From Mucilaginibacter celer (lineage in GTDB: Bacteria; Bacteroidota; Bacteroidia; Sphingobacteriales; Sphingobacteriaceae): a DNA stretch of 64,000 nt. The stretch spans positions 6,386,001 to 6,450,000 of the forward strand of contig NZ_CP032869.1 of NCBI RefSeq assembly GCF_003576455.2, read 5' to 3'. Both the position numbers and the translations under genes were made by a program. This document shows, piece after piece, positions 17,530-26,129 of this stretch. The notes below the pieces were generated by a model. That model ran no database searches, had not been told where the DNA came from, and saw only the letters and a list, made by a program, of their open reading frames with translations. The number at the start of each line of letters is the position of its first letter. The first letter of the stretch is position 1.

Positions 17530-18465
17530 ATGCCGCACCTGGACAACGAAAATCAGATTTTTAATAATCTTTATGATCAGTACAAGCACCTGGGCCTGCC
17601 GCTGCACCTTATTAAGCATACCGATTTTACTGTTTTTAACCTGAGGGATGTTAACCAGCCATCGCCATTTAAATCGCCTTTAAGCAGGCTTAACTTTTTT
17701 GTTTTCGCCTTTATTAAAAGCGGCGACGGTGATTATACTATAGATGAGCAAAACTACAAACTGCAACCCGGCGCGGTTTACTTTACCAATCCAGGGCACT
17801 TCCGCTCGTTTAACTGGGAACATATTGATGATGTGTACCTGTTTACGCTGAGCGAATCGTTTTTGAAGGAAAATGTGCATGCTAATATTTTTGATGAATT
17901 TCCCTTTTTGCTGGCCGAAACTTTTCCGGCGCGTGTATTGGCACCCGAAATATTTGCTGAGTTTGAAACTTTGTATCACCAGATCAGGAAGGAGTACGAT
18001 TCGGAAAGTCCGTACCGCTACCGCATTATCGGTAACCTGTTTGTGGTGGTTTTATTAAAATTTAAAGAATATATCTGGAAGGATTATAACCCCATATACG
18101 AGGGTAACCGCAGTTCGGAAATTGTAAAAAGCTTTAAACGCCTGCTCGAAAAACACTACCGCGACCTTGCCGGCGGCCTCGCCGAACAAGTTTTCCGCGT
18201 TCAGGATTATGCCGATGCACAAAGCCTGCACCCTAACTATCTCAGCAATGTAATCAAAGTAAAAACCGGCAAAACCATCAGCACCTGGATAGCCGAGAAA
18301 ACCATTGCCGAGGCCAAAGCATTGCTGCAAAACTCGCAGGCATCCATTAAAGAGATCGCCTTCCGCTTAGGATTTAATGAGGCAACACATTTCAGCAACT
18401 ATTTTAAAAAGCATACCGATATGTCGCCGGTGTTGTTTAGGAAAGAACATGCGGGGATAGCGTAG
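17530..18465 (+). CDS. AraC family transcriptional regulator
   Basis: 311 residues. An N-terminal cupin-like sensing domain (GDGDYTIDEQNYKLQPGAVYFTNPG split by strands) is followed by a C-terminal AraC HTH domain, residues ~200-305: YADAQSLHPNYLSNVIKVKTG for the first HTH and IAFRLGFNEATHFSNYFKKHT-like second HTH. The most likely targets are the two SDR oxidoreductase genes that follow after a repeat-filled gap; AraC-SDR pairings are common in Bacteroidota. The effector is unknown. Confidence 0.92.
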   Translation: MPHLDNENQIFNNLYDQYKHLGLPLHLIKHTDFTVFNLRDVNQPSPFKSPLSRLNFFVFAFIKSGDGDYTIDEQNYKLQPGAVYFTNPGHFRSFNWEHIDDVYLFTLSESFLKENVHANIFDEFPFLLAETFPARVLAPEIFAEFETLYHQIRKEYDSESPYRYRIIGNLFVVVLLKFKEYIWKDYNPIYEGNRSSEIVKSFKRLLEKHYRDLAGGLAEQVFRVQDYADAQSLHPNYLSNVIKVKTGKTISTWIAEKTIAEAKALLQNSQASIKEIAFRLGFNEATHFSNYFKKHTDMSPVLFRKEHAGIA

Positions 18466-18481
18466 GGACTTGTCTCGTTTA

Positions 18482-18683
18482 TTTTGGCTAAAGTCATAAA
18501 AATGCTCTAATATTCCATCGGTTAAAACCGACGGAAATGAAACTTTTTCTTTGCGGTATTCGAGAAATGATTGCCATATATTATAAAGATAATGGCTCTG
18601 CTTGCAGTTTACTCTTTTTCTTCATTGCCGTCGGTTTTAACCGACGGAACCAGAGCCGGTTTCTTAGATGGCTTTAGCCAAAA
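18482..18683. repeat. Composite 200-bp palindromic repeat element
   Basis: Occupies most of a 376-bp gene-free gap. Outer arms TTTTGGCTAAAG (18482-18493) and CTTTAGCCAAAA (18672-18683) enclose two self-complementary blocks, ATCGGTTAAAACCGA-type at 18515-18534 and CCGTCGGTTTTAACCGACGG at 18628-18647. A half-copy is found at 46155-46212. No ORF or transposase is inside. Confidence 0.75.
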
Positions 18684-18842
18684 TCCCCATACTAATCATT
18701 CTCCAACCATATCACAAATCCCATTCTTAAATATTCGTATGTAATGCTTTGATATGTGTATCATTCAGGGCCTCTTCTGTTGCCACCTTTGTATTGTCAA
18801 TCAACAACGACAAAAACATTAACAAAATAAACAAAGGAAACC

Positions 18843-19583
18843 ATGAACACATTAGCATCAAAAGTAGTATTAATAACCGGCGCTTCAAGAGGCATCGGCG
18901 CAGCGATAGCACAAAAATTAGCTGCCGAAGGCGCTAAAGTAATTGTAAACTATGCCGGCGGCAAAGATGCGGCCGACCAAACTGTAAACAGCATTAAACA
19001 ACAAGGCGGCGATGCCATTGCCCTGAAGGCCGATGTAAGCAAAGCCGATGAGGTAGCCGCTTTATTCGATGCCGCTATTGCCCACTACGGTAAAATAGAT
19101 GTACTGGTAAACAACGCCGGCATCATGATCACCAAATTATTAAAAGATACTACCGACGAGGATTTTGCCCGCCAGTTTAGTATCAACGTAACCGGCACTT
19201 TCAATACCCTGCGCGAAGCCGCCACTAAACTGGCCGATAACGGATCGGTAATTAATTTTTCATCAACACAAACCCGCTTGTTAACCCCATCTTACGGTAG
19301 CTACGTTGCAACCAAAGGCGCAGTTGAACAGCTAACCCGTGTATTTGCCAAAGAAGTTGGCGCGCGTGGCATCAATGTAAACGCGGTACAGCCCGGCCCG
19401 GTAAATACCGAACTATTCACCAAAGGCAAACCACAGGAACTGATAGACAGGCTTAACTCCCTCAATGCCTTTAACCGCCTGGGCGAGCCTGAAGATATTG
19501 CCAAAGTGGTAGCTTTCCTGGCCGGCGATGACGCCAAATGGATAAGTGGCCAAATTATCGGTTTAAATGGCGCAATGGCGTAA
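18843..19583 (+). CDS. SDR family NAD(P)-dependent oxidoreductase
   Basis: 246 residues, a classical short-chain dehydrogenase. The TGASRGIG nucleotide-binding motif is at the N-terminus; NNAG, a catalytic Ser in NFSST and YVATK with the catalytic Tyr and Lys follow. The C-terminal NPVQPG-like segment reads NAVQPGPVNTE. Closest in type to 3-oxoacyl-ACP reductase-like or glucose-dehydrogenase-like enzymes; the substrate is not deducible. It is paired with a second SDR 132 bp downstream, the gap being filled by a repeat. Confidence 0.92.
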   Translation: MNTLASKVVLITGASRGIGAAIAQKLAAEGAKVIVNYAGGKDAADQTVNSIKQQGGDAIALKADVSKADEVAALFDAAIAHYGKIDVLVNNAGIMITKLLKDTTDEDFARQFSINVTGTFNTLREAATKLADNGSVINFSSTQTRLLTPSYGSYVATKGAVEQLTRVFAKEVGARGINVNAVQPGPVNTELFTKGKPQELIDRLNSLNAFNRLGEPEDIAKVVAFLAGDDAKWISGQIIGLNGAMA

Positions 19584-19590
19584 GCTTAGT

Positions 19591-19703
19591 AGTCCGGAAG
19601 TCCGCAAGTCGGAAAGTCCGCAAGTAAAATAAAAGTGCGACAAGCAAAATATATAATCAATTAAATCATCTTCCGGACTTTCGGACTTTCCGACTTCCGG
19701 ACC
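19591..19703. repeat. Inverted repeat built of AGTCCGGAAGTC-type units
   Basis: AGTCCGGAAGTCCGCAAGTC... (19591-19624) is matched in reverse by 19671-19703 (ends CGACTTCCGGACC). Each arm is itself made of near-repeats of a ten-base unit AGTCCGNAAG. It lies between the two SDR genes. Confidence 0.7.
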
Positions 19704-19715
19704 AAAACAAATAAA

Positions 19716-20468
19716 ATGAACTCATTAAATAATAAAGTAGCAGTAATAACCGGCTCGGCCCGTGGTTTAGGTAAAGCAATTGCAGAACGTTATGCAGCCC
19801 TTGGTGCCAGTATCGTAATTAACTATTCGCGCGATAAGGCGTCGGCCGATGAGGTGGTAAGTAACATTAAGGCCATGGGTGCAAAAGTAATTGCCGTACA
19901 GGCAGATGTAAGCAAAGTGGCCGATATTGAAAGGCTATTTGCCGAGGCAAAAAAAGAATTTGGTAAGATAGACATAGTAGTAGCCAATGCCGGTATCGAA
20001 TTGGTTGAAACGCCGGTAGTTGATTTTACCGAAGAACAGTTTGACCGAGTGTTTGGCATCAACACCAAAGGCACTTATTTCACCATGCAGCAGGCTGCCA
20101 AAAATGTAGAAGATAACGGCAGGATCATTTACATTGCTTCAAGCACTACTTCATTCCCGGTACCAGGAATGGCCGTGTATGGCGGCAGCAAAACCACGCC
20201 ACGCTACCTGGTGGATATCCTTTCGAAAGAGATCGGTCACCGCGGTGTAACAGTTAACTCTATCATACCGTTTGCAGTTGATCATTCGGGTATTTTTGCC
20301 GAAGCCGATAGCTACCCCGCTTTAAGGAAACAATTGCTGGATAGCTGCCCAATGGGCCGACTGGCCGAAGTGGAAGACGTGGCCAATGTAGCCGAGTTTT
20401 TCGCCAGCGATCTGTCGTCCTTTGTGAACGGCCAGCACCTGCTGGTTAACGGCGGCGCAACAAATTAA
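19716..20468 (+). CDS. SDR family oxidoreductase
   Basis: 250 residues. TGSARGLG for NAD(P) binding, ANAG, IASSTTSFPV with the catalytic Ser, YGGSK for the Tyr/Lys pair and a C-terminal GQHLLVNGG segment. It is a paralogue of the gene at 18843 but clearly diverged, so the two probably reduce different substrates or form a heteromer. Under the control of the AraC gene at 17530 by position (inference). Confidence 0.92.
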   Translation: MNSLNNKVAVITGSARGLGKAIAERYAALGASIVINYSRDKASADEVVSNIKAMGAKVIAVQADVSKVADIERLFAEAKKEFGKIDIVVANAGIELVETPVVDFTEEQFDRVFGINTKGTYFTMQQAAKNVEDNGRIIYIASSTTSFPVPGMAVYGGSKTTPRYLVDILSKEIGHRGVTVNSIIPFAVDHSGIFAEADSYPALRKQLLDSCPMGRLAEVEDVANVAEFFASDLSSFVNGQHLLVNGGATN

Positions 20469-20488
20469 TTCTCAGTGTAGTAACAACA

Positions 20489-20521
20489 GGCAGCAGGTGA
20501 GCGTCAAACTAACCTGCTGCC
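20489..20521 (+). terminator. Hairpin after the SDR gene
   Basis: GGCAGCAGGT (20489-20498) pairs perfectly with ACCTGCTGCC (20512-20521). There is no T-run after it, so it may pause or stabilise the transcript rather than terminate it cleanly. Confidence 0.55.
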
Positions 20522-20574
20522 CGTATTTGGCAACACATTTAATTAATATTATTCGATAGCACATCTACCATACC

Positions 20575-20997
20575 ATGAAAACGCTCAACCATTATTTAGT
20601 ATATGGAGCTTTAATTACTTCATCAGTAAATGCACAATGTGCAGGTGCTCAAACACCGGCCCAACAAAATATCCAAACCATGAATACCGAAAAATTAACT
20701 AACCCCATAGTAAAGCAAGCCATCGATGCCCTGCAGGGCGGCGATAAAAACGCCTGGTTTGCTCTGTTTACACCCAATGCCCAATTGTTTGATGATGGCA
20801 ACAAAATGAATTTCAAAAGCTTTTTTGAAAAAGCCATAGGCCATGAACGTTTTACTTCAATTGATAAGGTTGAGTACAACGGGTTGCACCTATATGGGAA
20901 ATTTCATAGCGACCAATGGGGAGATTTTAAAACGTATTTTAAGTTTACTGTTGATGGAAATAACAAGATCAGTAAGCTGGAGATAGGGCAGGCGTAG
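20575..20997 (+). CDS. NTF2-like (SnoaL-type) protein, probably secreted
   Basis: 140 residues. The N-terminus MKTLNHYLVYGALITSSVNAQC looks like a signal peptide. The mature part, from about MNTEKLTNPIVKQAIDAL, has the helix-helix-beta layout of the NTF2/SnoaL superfamily (LQGGDKNAWFALFTPNAQLFDDG, FFEKAIGHERF). An internal start at 20680 would give a cytosolic form. Such proteins often accompany SDR enzymes; here it follows two of them in the same direction. Confidence 0.75.
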   Translation: MKTLNHYLVYGALITSSVNAQCAGAQTPAQQNIQTMNTEKLTNPIVKQAIDALQGGDKNAWFALFTPNAQLFDDGNKMNFKSFFEKAIGHERFTSIDKVEYNGLHLYGKFHSDQWGDFKTYFKFTVDGNNKISKLEIGQA

Positions 20998-21049
20998 CCC
21001 CCCGGCCACCTAAAGGGGGAGTTTGTGAACGTATTAATAATACCTTTTA

Positions 21050-21089
21050 AACAACAAGAGCGATGAATTCAATCATCGCTCTTGTTGTT
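21050..21089. terminator. Bidirectional terminator hairpin
   Basis: AACAACAAGAGCGATGA (21050-21066) pairs perfectly with TCATCGCTCTTGTTGTT (21073-21089). It sits between convergent genes, with T-rich sequence to the right and A-rich to the left, so it can serve both strands. Confidence 0.85.
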
Positions 21090-21133
21090 ATTTTCAAGTC
21101 TCACCCTTTAGGGGGAGATTTAGCGGGCGACTC

Positions 21134-22390
21134 TTATTTCAACTTACTTAACGCTGCTTTTACCCTCGGTATCAAAGCCTCAATCTCATTCAGCGGCGTA
21201 GCGCCAACCGATGCGCGGAACCAGTTTACATCATCGCCGGTACCGAATGCTGAAAATGGTACAAATGCGGCTCCGGCTTCTTTAATTAAATAAAAATTAA
21301 TGTCTGCCGAATCTTTAAGCGCCTTGCCATCGGGCGTAGTTTTGCCGGCGTAATCTATTTTCAGGGTTAGGTAGATGGCACCCATTGGTTCTATCGAATC
21401 CACGTTCAAACCACTGGTTTTCATTTCCTGGAAACCTTCGTGCAGTGCCGTAAGGCTGGCCTGGATCTTTTCTTTTAAATCAGCAAGGTATGAATTTACA
21501 TCACTCTCGTCGGTTAAAAATTTAGCCATAGCCATCTGCTCAGGCTTTGGCGACCAGGCGCCCATGTGCCCAACAATGGCTTTCATATTTTCTATTACCA
21601 ATTCCGGACCAAAACCCCAGCCCACACGTACACCGGTAGCTGCAAAACATTTCGAACCGCCATCAACAAAAATGGTGTAATCTTTTAATTCCGGGCGAAG
21701 TGTTACCGGGTTATAATGTTTATGATCGCCAAAAGTTAATTGCGAATAGATCTGATCGTACAATAAGTACAATGGTTTTTCGCCGGCCGTACGGGTTTTG
21801 TTTTCGGCTATAACCAAATCGCAAATCTCTTCCAGGTCCTTTTTGCTGAACATGGTGCCGGTTGGGTTTAATGGCGAACATAAAGCCAACAAAGCAGCTC
21901 CCTTTAAATGCGGACGGATATCATCGGCCGTAGGCATAAAGTTATTTTCGGGAGTGGTTGGGATAATAACCGGTTCGGCGTTCAGCAAATCGCTGTAGTG
22001 GTTATTGTTCCATGATGGGGCAGGGAAAACCACTTTTTCGCCGGGATTAACTACTGCCAAAAATATAGAATAGATTAACGGACGTGAACCGCCCGAAATC
22101 AGGATCTGGTTGGGAGCATAGTCAAGATCGAAGCTCTTTTTTAAAAAGCCGCTTACACTCTGGCGCAAATCCAGCATACCATCGGCAGCCGGATAGTTGG
22201 TTTGGTTATGATTATAGGCATCAATGATCTTATCCTTTAAGGGGGTAGGGATAGGATAAATGTTTGAGTCGAAATCGCCGATGGTTAAGTTAGCGATATT
22301 CTGGCCCTGGCGTTTTAATTCGTTGATCTCGCCCGCGATTTTGATAATCTCGGAGCCGTGCAAATTTTGAGCTAATAAAGAAACACTCAT
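21134..22390 (-). CDS. Pyridoxal phosphate-dependent aminotransferase (class I/II)
   Basis: 418 residues. Fold type I aminotransferase: YPAADGMLDLRQSV, the substrate-binding NPTGT segment, YDQIYSQL with the PLP-pairing Asp/Tyr, and DGGSKCFAATGVRVGW carrying the Schiff-base Lys. The C-terminal Arg for the substrate carboxylate is in FRASVGA. The overall pattern is aspartate/aromatic aminotransferase-like; the amino donor cannot be fixed from sequence. No obvious operon partner. Confidence 0.92.
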   Translation of the reverse strand: MSVSLLAQNLHGSEIIKIAGEINELKRQGQNIANLTIGDFDSNIYPIPTPLKDKIIDAYNHNQTNYPAADGMLDLRQSVSGFLKKSFDLDYAPNQILISGGSRPLIYSIFLAVVNPGEKVVFPAPSWNNNHYSDLLNAEPVIIPTTPENNFMPTADDIRPHLKGAALLALCSPLNPTGTMFSKKDLEEICDLVIAENKTRTAGEKPLYLLYDQIYSQLTFGDHKHYNPVTLRPELKDYTIFVDGGSKCFAATGVRVGWGFGPELVIENMKAIVGHMGAWSPKPEQMAMAKFLTDESDVNSYLADLKEKIQASLTALHEGFQEMKTSGLNVDSIEPMGAIYLTLKIDYAGKTTPDGKALKDSADINFYLIKEAGAAFVPFSAFGTGDDVNWFRASVGATPLNEIEALIPRVKAALSKLK

Positions 22391-22430
22391 GGGTTTATGT
22401 ATTTATGAGCAGCAAAGATAGGGAAAGGAG

Positions 22431-22598
22431 CTGAAAGCCGAAGGCTTAAAGCTGAAAGCAGAAAAAATTGAGCTAAAAGCAGAAGGCCTAAAGTAGAAAG
22501 CTTTTTTTTTGCTTCCTTGCTTTAGGCCTTATGTTATTGTTGCTTTGAGCCTTTGGCTTGTTCTTTGCTTTCTGCTTTAAGCCTTCGGCTTTAGGCTT
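22431..22598. repeat. Degenerate inverted repeat (GCTGAAAGC/GCCTTCGGC units)
   Basis: The left half is built from CTGAAAGCCGAAGGCTTAAA and related units. The right half (22510-22598) carries the reverse complement, e.g. CTGCTTTAAGCCTTCGGCTT. It occupies the whole gap between the aminotransferase and desaturase genes and overlaps the desaturase 3' end. Confidence 0.65.
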
Positions 22599-23331
22599 AC
22601 AAATACGCTTTTCGCAGCTTAATTATCCGCATCCAGTGCATGAGTTTCATTACGGGATAAACCGGGTCGATCTCGTACCATCTGGCGCCGAAGTTGGGTT
22701 TATTGGGATGTTTGTGGTGATTGTTTTGAAACAGTTCGCCAAGCATCAAAAAGTCAAACGGGGTGGTGTTTTTTGATTTATCGCCGTTATCAAAATTTTG
22801 ATAACCGTATTTATGCCCGCACCAGTTAACAATAGCGCCGTGAATTGGTCCCATTAAAAAGTGGATAGGGATTAACAGATACATCCACCAGGCGGTTGCA
22901 AATTCTACATAAAATAAAATATATAAAATGCCGAATGAGATGCGTGACACTGCCGAAGAGCCGATGAAATCAACGAAGCGCCATTCGGGGATGTTGCCTT
23001 TAAAACGTTCTTCAGGCTCTTTTAACCTGCGTACATGCAGCCTGTAGCTTTTGGCCGTATAGATCATCATCTGTAAAACATCTTTAAAAAAATGCGGCGA
23101 ATGCGGGTCCTTTTCGGTGTCGCTGTAGGCATGATGTTCGCGGTGCATAATAGCATACGCGCGTGGGTTTAAAAATGATGAACCCTGGCAAATGTAGGTA
23201 AGCAGGTAAAAAACGCCTTCGTTAAACTTGTTGGTAGTGAACATTTTATGCGATGCGTACCTGTGTAAAAAGAATGTTTGGAAGAATAGCGACAGAAACC
23301 AGTGCGCTACGAAAAATATAATGATAACCAT
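22597..23331 (-). CDS. Acyl-CoA/fatty acid desaturase
   Basis: 244 residues with four membrane helices. The three His boxes of membrane-bound di-iron desaturases are present: HRYASH (box 1), HREHH (box 2) and NNHHKHP (box 3). Introduces a double bond, probably at C9, into membrane fatty acids using oxygen. The chain is short but complete for the bacterial type and lacks a fused cytochrome or ferredoxin domain, so an external electron donor is needed. Confidence 0.92.
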   Translation of the reverse strand: MVIIIFFVAHWFLSLFFQTFFLHRYASHKMFTTNKFNEGVFYLLTYICQGSSFLNPRAYAIMHREHHAYSDTEKDPHSPHFFKDVLQMMIYTAKSYRLHVRRLKEPEERFKGNIPEWRFVDFIGSSAVSRISFGILYILFYVEFATAWWMYLLIPIHFLMGPIHGAIVNWCGHKYGYQNFDNGDKSKNTTPFDFLMLGELFQNNHHKHPNKPNFGARWYEIDPVYPVMKLMHWMRIIKLRKAYL

Positions 23332-23513
23332 TGAATTATTAGGAGAAGCTTATTTATAATGTTTCCAAAGGTACGATTAATAGCCGGATAAAGTTTTTTA
23401 TATATAAAATTTGGTGGAGTTAGTCATAAAAGAAAAGTTTTAACATCCGAAACGGATTCTTTTACAACTTTTTAAAGATGATATTAAGCCGGTTGCAGTA
23501 ATAATCGCTCCTC

Positions 23514-24476
23514 TTAATATAACTTCTCGATAATGTCGCTTGCCGATAAGCCTTCTGCTTCGGCATGGTAACTACGCACTATACGGTGGCTAAGGATGGG
23601 TTTGGCCACGGCCTGCACATCTTCAATATCTGGCGAATATTTGCCATTAAGTACAGCGTGGCATTTAGCACCAAGGATAAGAAATTGCGATGCCCGCGGG
23701 CCGGCCCCCCAGCTTAACAGCCGGTTTATTTGCGGTGTGGCGAACTCGCCGTTGGGGCGGGTTTTTGATACCAGTTTTACCGCGTATTCCATCACATTAT
23801 CGGTAACCGGGATGTTGCGCACCAGTTGCTGAAAATAAATGATCTGATCGGCATTAAGCAGCTTGTTAACCTCAACCTTATTGGTACTGGTGGTGTTTTT
23901 AACTACCTGCAATTCTTCTTTAAACGATGGATAGCTTAACGCCACGTTAAACATAAACCTGTCCAGCTGTGCTTCGGGCAGGGGGTAGGTTCCTTCCTGC
24001 TCAATAGGGTTTTGGGTAGCCAGTACAAAAAACGGCTGTGCCAGTTTGTGGGTAATGCCTGCTGCTGTCACCGCTTTTTCCTGCATGGCTTCTAACAAAG
24101 CCGCCTGCGTTTTGGGTGGTGTACGGTTTATTTCATCCGCAAGGATGATGTTTGAAAATACCGGACCCGGGATGAATTTAAAATTGCGGTCTTCGCCCAA
24201 AATTTCCGAACCGATGACGTCTGATGGCATCAGGTCGGGCGTAAACTGGATGCGTTTAAAATCAAGGTCGAGCACCTGCGCTACGGTTTGCACCAGCAGC
24301 GTTTTGGCAAGGCCGGGTACACCAACCAGTAGGCAATGCCCGTTGCTGAAAATAGAGATGAGCACGAACTTAATCACTTCATCCTGGCCTACTATCACCT
24401 TGCCTATTTCGGCGCGAATTTGCTGGTAAGCCTGCTTTAAAGCGTCGGCAGCTTCTACATCAGAACGGTGTTGCAT
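23514..24476 (-). CDS. MoxR family AAA+ ATPase
   Basis: 320 residues. Walker A GVPGLAKT, Walker B ILADEINR, and the MoxR signature PPKTQAALLEAMQE. The sensor region ATQNPIEQEGTYPLPEAQ is typical. MoxR ATPases act as chaperones for metal or cofactor insertion, often working with VWA and DUF58 proteins; neither partner is next to it in this window. The gene follows the SurA-like PPIase by 4 bp, so the two are co-transcribed, which suggests an envelope protein maturation role. Confidence 0.94.
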   Translation of the reverse strand: MQHRSDVEAADALKQAYQQIRAEIGKVIVGQDEVIKFVLISIFSNGHCLLVGVPGLAKTLLVQTVAQVLDLDFKRIQFTPDLMPSDVIGSEILGEDRNFKFIPGPVFSNIILADEINRTPPKTQAALLEAMQEKAVTAAGITHKLAQPFFVLATQNPIEQEGTYPLPEAQLDRFMFNVALSYPSFKEELQVVKNTTSTNKVEVNKLLNADQIIYFQQLVRNIPVTDNVMEYAVKLVSKTRPNGEFATPQINRLLSWGAGPRASQFLILGAKCHAVLNGKYSPDIEDVQAVAKPILSHRIVRSYHAEAEGLSASDIIEKLY

Positions 24477-24480
24477 AAAA

Positions 24481-25950
24481 TTATTTAGACGATGATTTGA
24501 CTTTGGTTTCAGGGATTACCAGTTCGGGATTGGTGTTAACCCATTTTTTCAATACATCATAAGCCTGGTACTCTTTATCAATTTTGATAAAAGTTTCTTT
24601 ACGGCGTTTATCAAACCATGCGCTTACAGTTTTATTCACCTTATCGTTATAAGCATACTCCTTCAATTTAGGAAAATCCTGCTCCAGGTTAGCTTTGTGT
24701 GCGTTGGTTGCCGATTTAAGCATCAATATCTTGTAGCTCTTTTTACCATCGGCAGCGGTAAAGATATCCGGTTTCGAAATGCTGCCTATTTTTAAAGTAT
24801 CGGTAATTAAGGCAACCTTAGGGTCAAGCTTATCGGTTGGGATAAAGGTTGAGCGGCTTTGCACATCCTCGGCATTCAGCATCATACCACCGTTATATTT
24901 AGTGTCTTTATTGTCTGAATAAAAGGCGGCAGCGCTCGAAAAATCAACAGCTATGTTTTTATCTTTAATAAGCAGTACATAAATACTATCAGCCTTGGCT
25001 TTTGCCCTATCCAAACTGGCCTGGGTAACAACCGGGCTGATGAGGATATGACGTACGTGTACCTGCTCGCCCCGGCGTTCAATCACCTGTAAAAAATGAA
25101 AGCCGAAATCCGTTTCAAACACAGGTGAGATTTCTCCCGCTTTTAATTTAAAGGCATTTGCGGTAAACTCTTTTACGAAGGTAGTACGATCGGCAAAGCC
25201 CAGGTCACCACCCTCTGGTGCCGAGCCCGGATCCTGCGAATAAAGCCTGGCCAGGGTACCAAAATCTTCGCCTTTTTTAACACGCTGGCGCAGTTCTTCG
25301 GCTTTGGCTTTGTACAGGTCTTTCTCTTCTTTGTTTAGTTTGGGCTGAAAAACTATCTCGCCAACTTCAACTTCTTTATTAAATGACGGAAGACTGTCTT
25401 TAGCTATCCCATCATAAAACTTTTTAACATCCTGCGGGGTAACATTCAGTTTTTCGGTAATATGCTGCTGCATTTTCTGGGCAACCATCTGCTCTTTCAA
25501 ATCCGGGCGGATCTCGTCTTTGTATTGAATAAGCGAACGGCCTAAAAATGCTTCAAGCTTATCCTGGCCACCGGCACGCTGCGTCATTTCGCGCATACGG
25601 CGATCAACGTTGGCATCAACATCTTCTTCTTTAACCTCGATACTATCAATAGCTGCCTGCTGGGCTAACAATTTTTGGGTTAGCAGAGTTTGCAGAATAC
25701 GCGCTTTTACGGTAGGATCGGGCTGGTTGCCCTGTACCAAAAAGTTGGCGTATGATAATTCGATATCCGAAAGCAATATAGGGCTGTTACCCACAACTGC
25801 TGCAATTTTATCAAGCGTTTTGCCAGGGGTACGGGCGGCAAGCGAATCGGACTGGACTAATTTTTTTGCCGATGTATCTGATGCAACCTGTGCCTTTGCA
25901 AATGTTATTGTTAAAATAAAACTAAGTACTAAAACTCCAAACTTTCTCAT
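24481..25950 (-). CDS. SurA-like periplasmic peptidylprolyl isomerase
   Basis: 489 residues from the ATG at 25950. This start gives a clean signal peptide (MRKFGVLVLSFILTITFAKAQ); the upstream ATG at 25980 would place residues in front of it. The N-terminal chaperone-like SurA_N region (LDKIAAVVGNSPILLSDIE) is followed by two parvulin (PpiC) domains, at ~175-290 (EVEVGEIVFQP...GGDLGF) and ~295-400 (VHVRHILISPV). It folds outer membrane proteins in the periplasm. Ends 4 bp before the MoxR gene. Confidence 0.93.
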   Translation of the reverse strand: MRKFGVLVLSFILTITFAKAQVASDTSAKKLVQSDSLAARTPGKTLDKIAAVVGNSPILLSDIELSYANFLVQGNQPDPTVKARILQTLLTQKLLAQQAAIDSIEVKEEDVDANVDRRMREMTQRAGGQDKLEAFLGRSLIQYKDEIRPDLKEQMVAQKMQQHITEKLNVTPQDVKKFYDGIAKDSLPSFNKEVEVGEIVFQPKLNKEEKDLYKAKAEELRQRVKKGEDFGTLARLYSQDPGSAPEGGDLGFADRTTFVKEFTANAFKLKAGEISPVFETDFGFHFLQVIERRGEQVHVRHILISPVVTQASLDRAKAKADSIYVLLIKDKNIAVDFSSAAAFYSDNKDTKYNGGMMLNAEDVQSRSTFIPTDKLDPKVALITDTLKIGSISKPDIFTAADGKKSYKILMLKSATNAHKANLEQDFPKLKEYAYNDKVNKTVSAWFDKRRKETFIKIDKEYQAYDVLKKWVNTNPELVIPETKVKSSSK

Positions 25951-26129
25951 GTAACGCTGTATGCTAAATAAAACGGGCATACTTAACCCGTTAAAAACTA
26001 CGAATTTCGGTAAAATTTATTAATTATAGCCTGATAAATATTTTATCTGAAAATCATGAAGCTATAATTGTGCTAATATGCCTATAAACCCTGAAACAGT
26101 TTAACTACTTTTGGTTAAAATTTGTTAAA

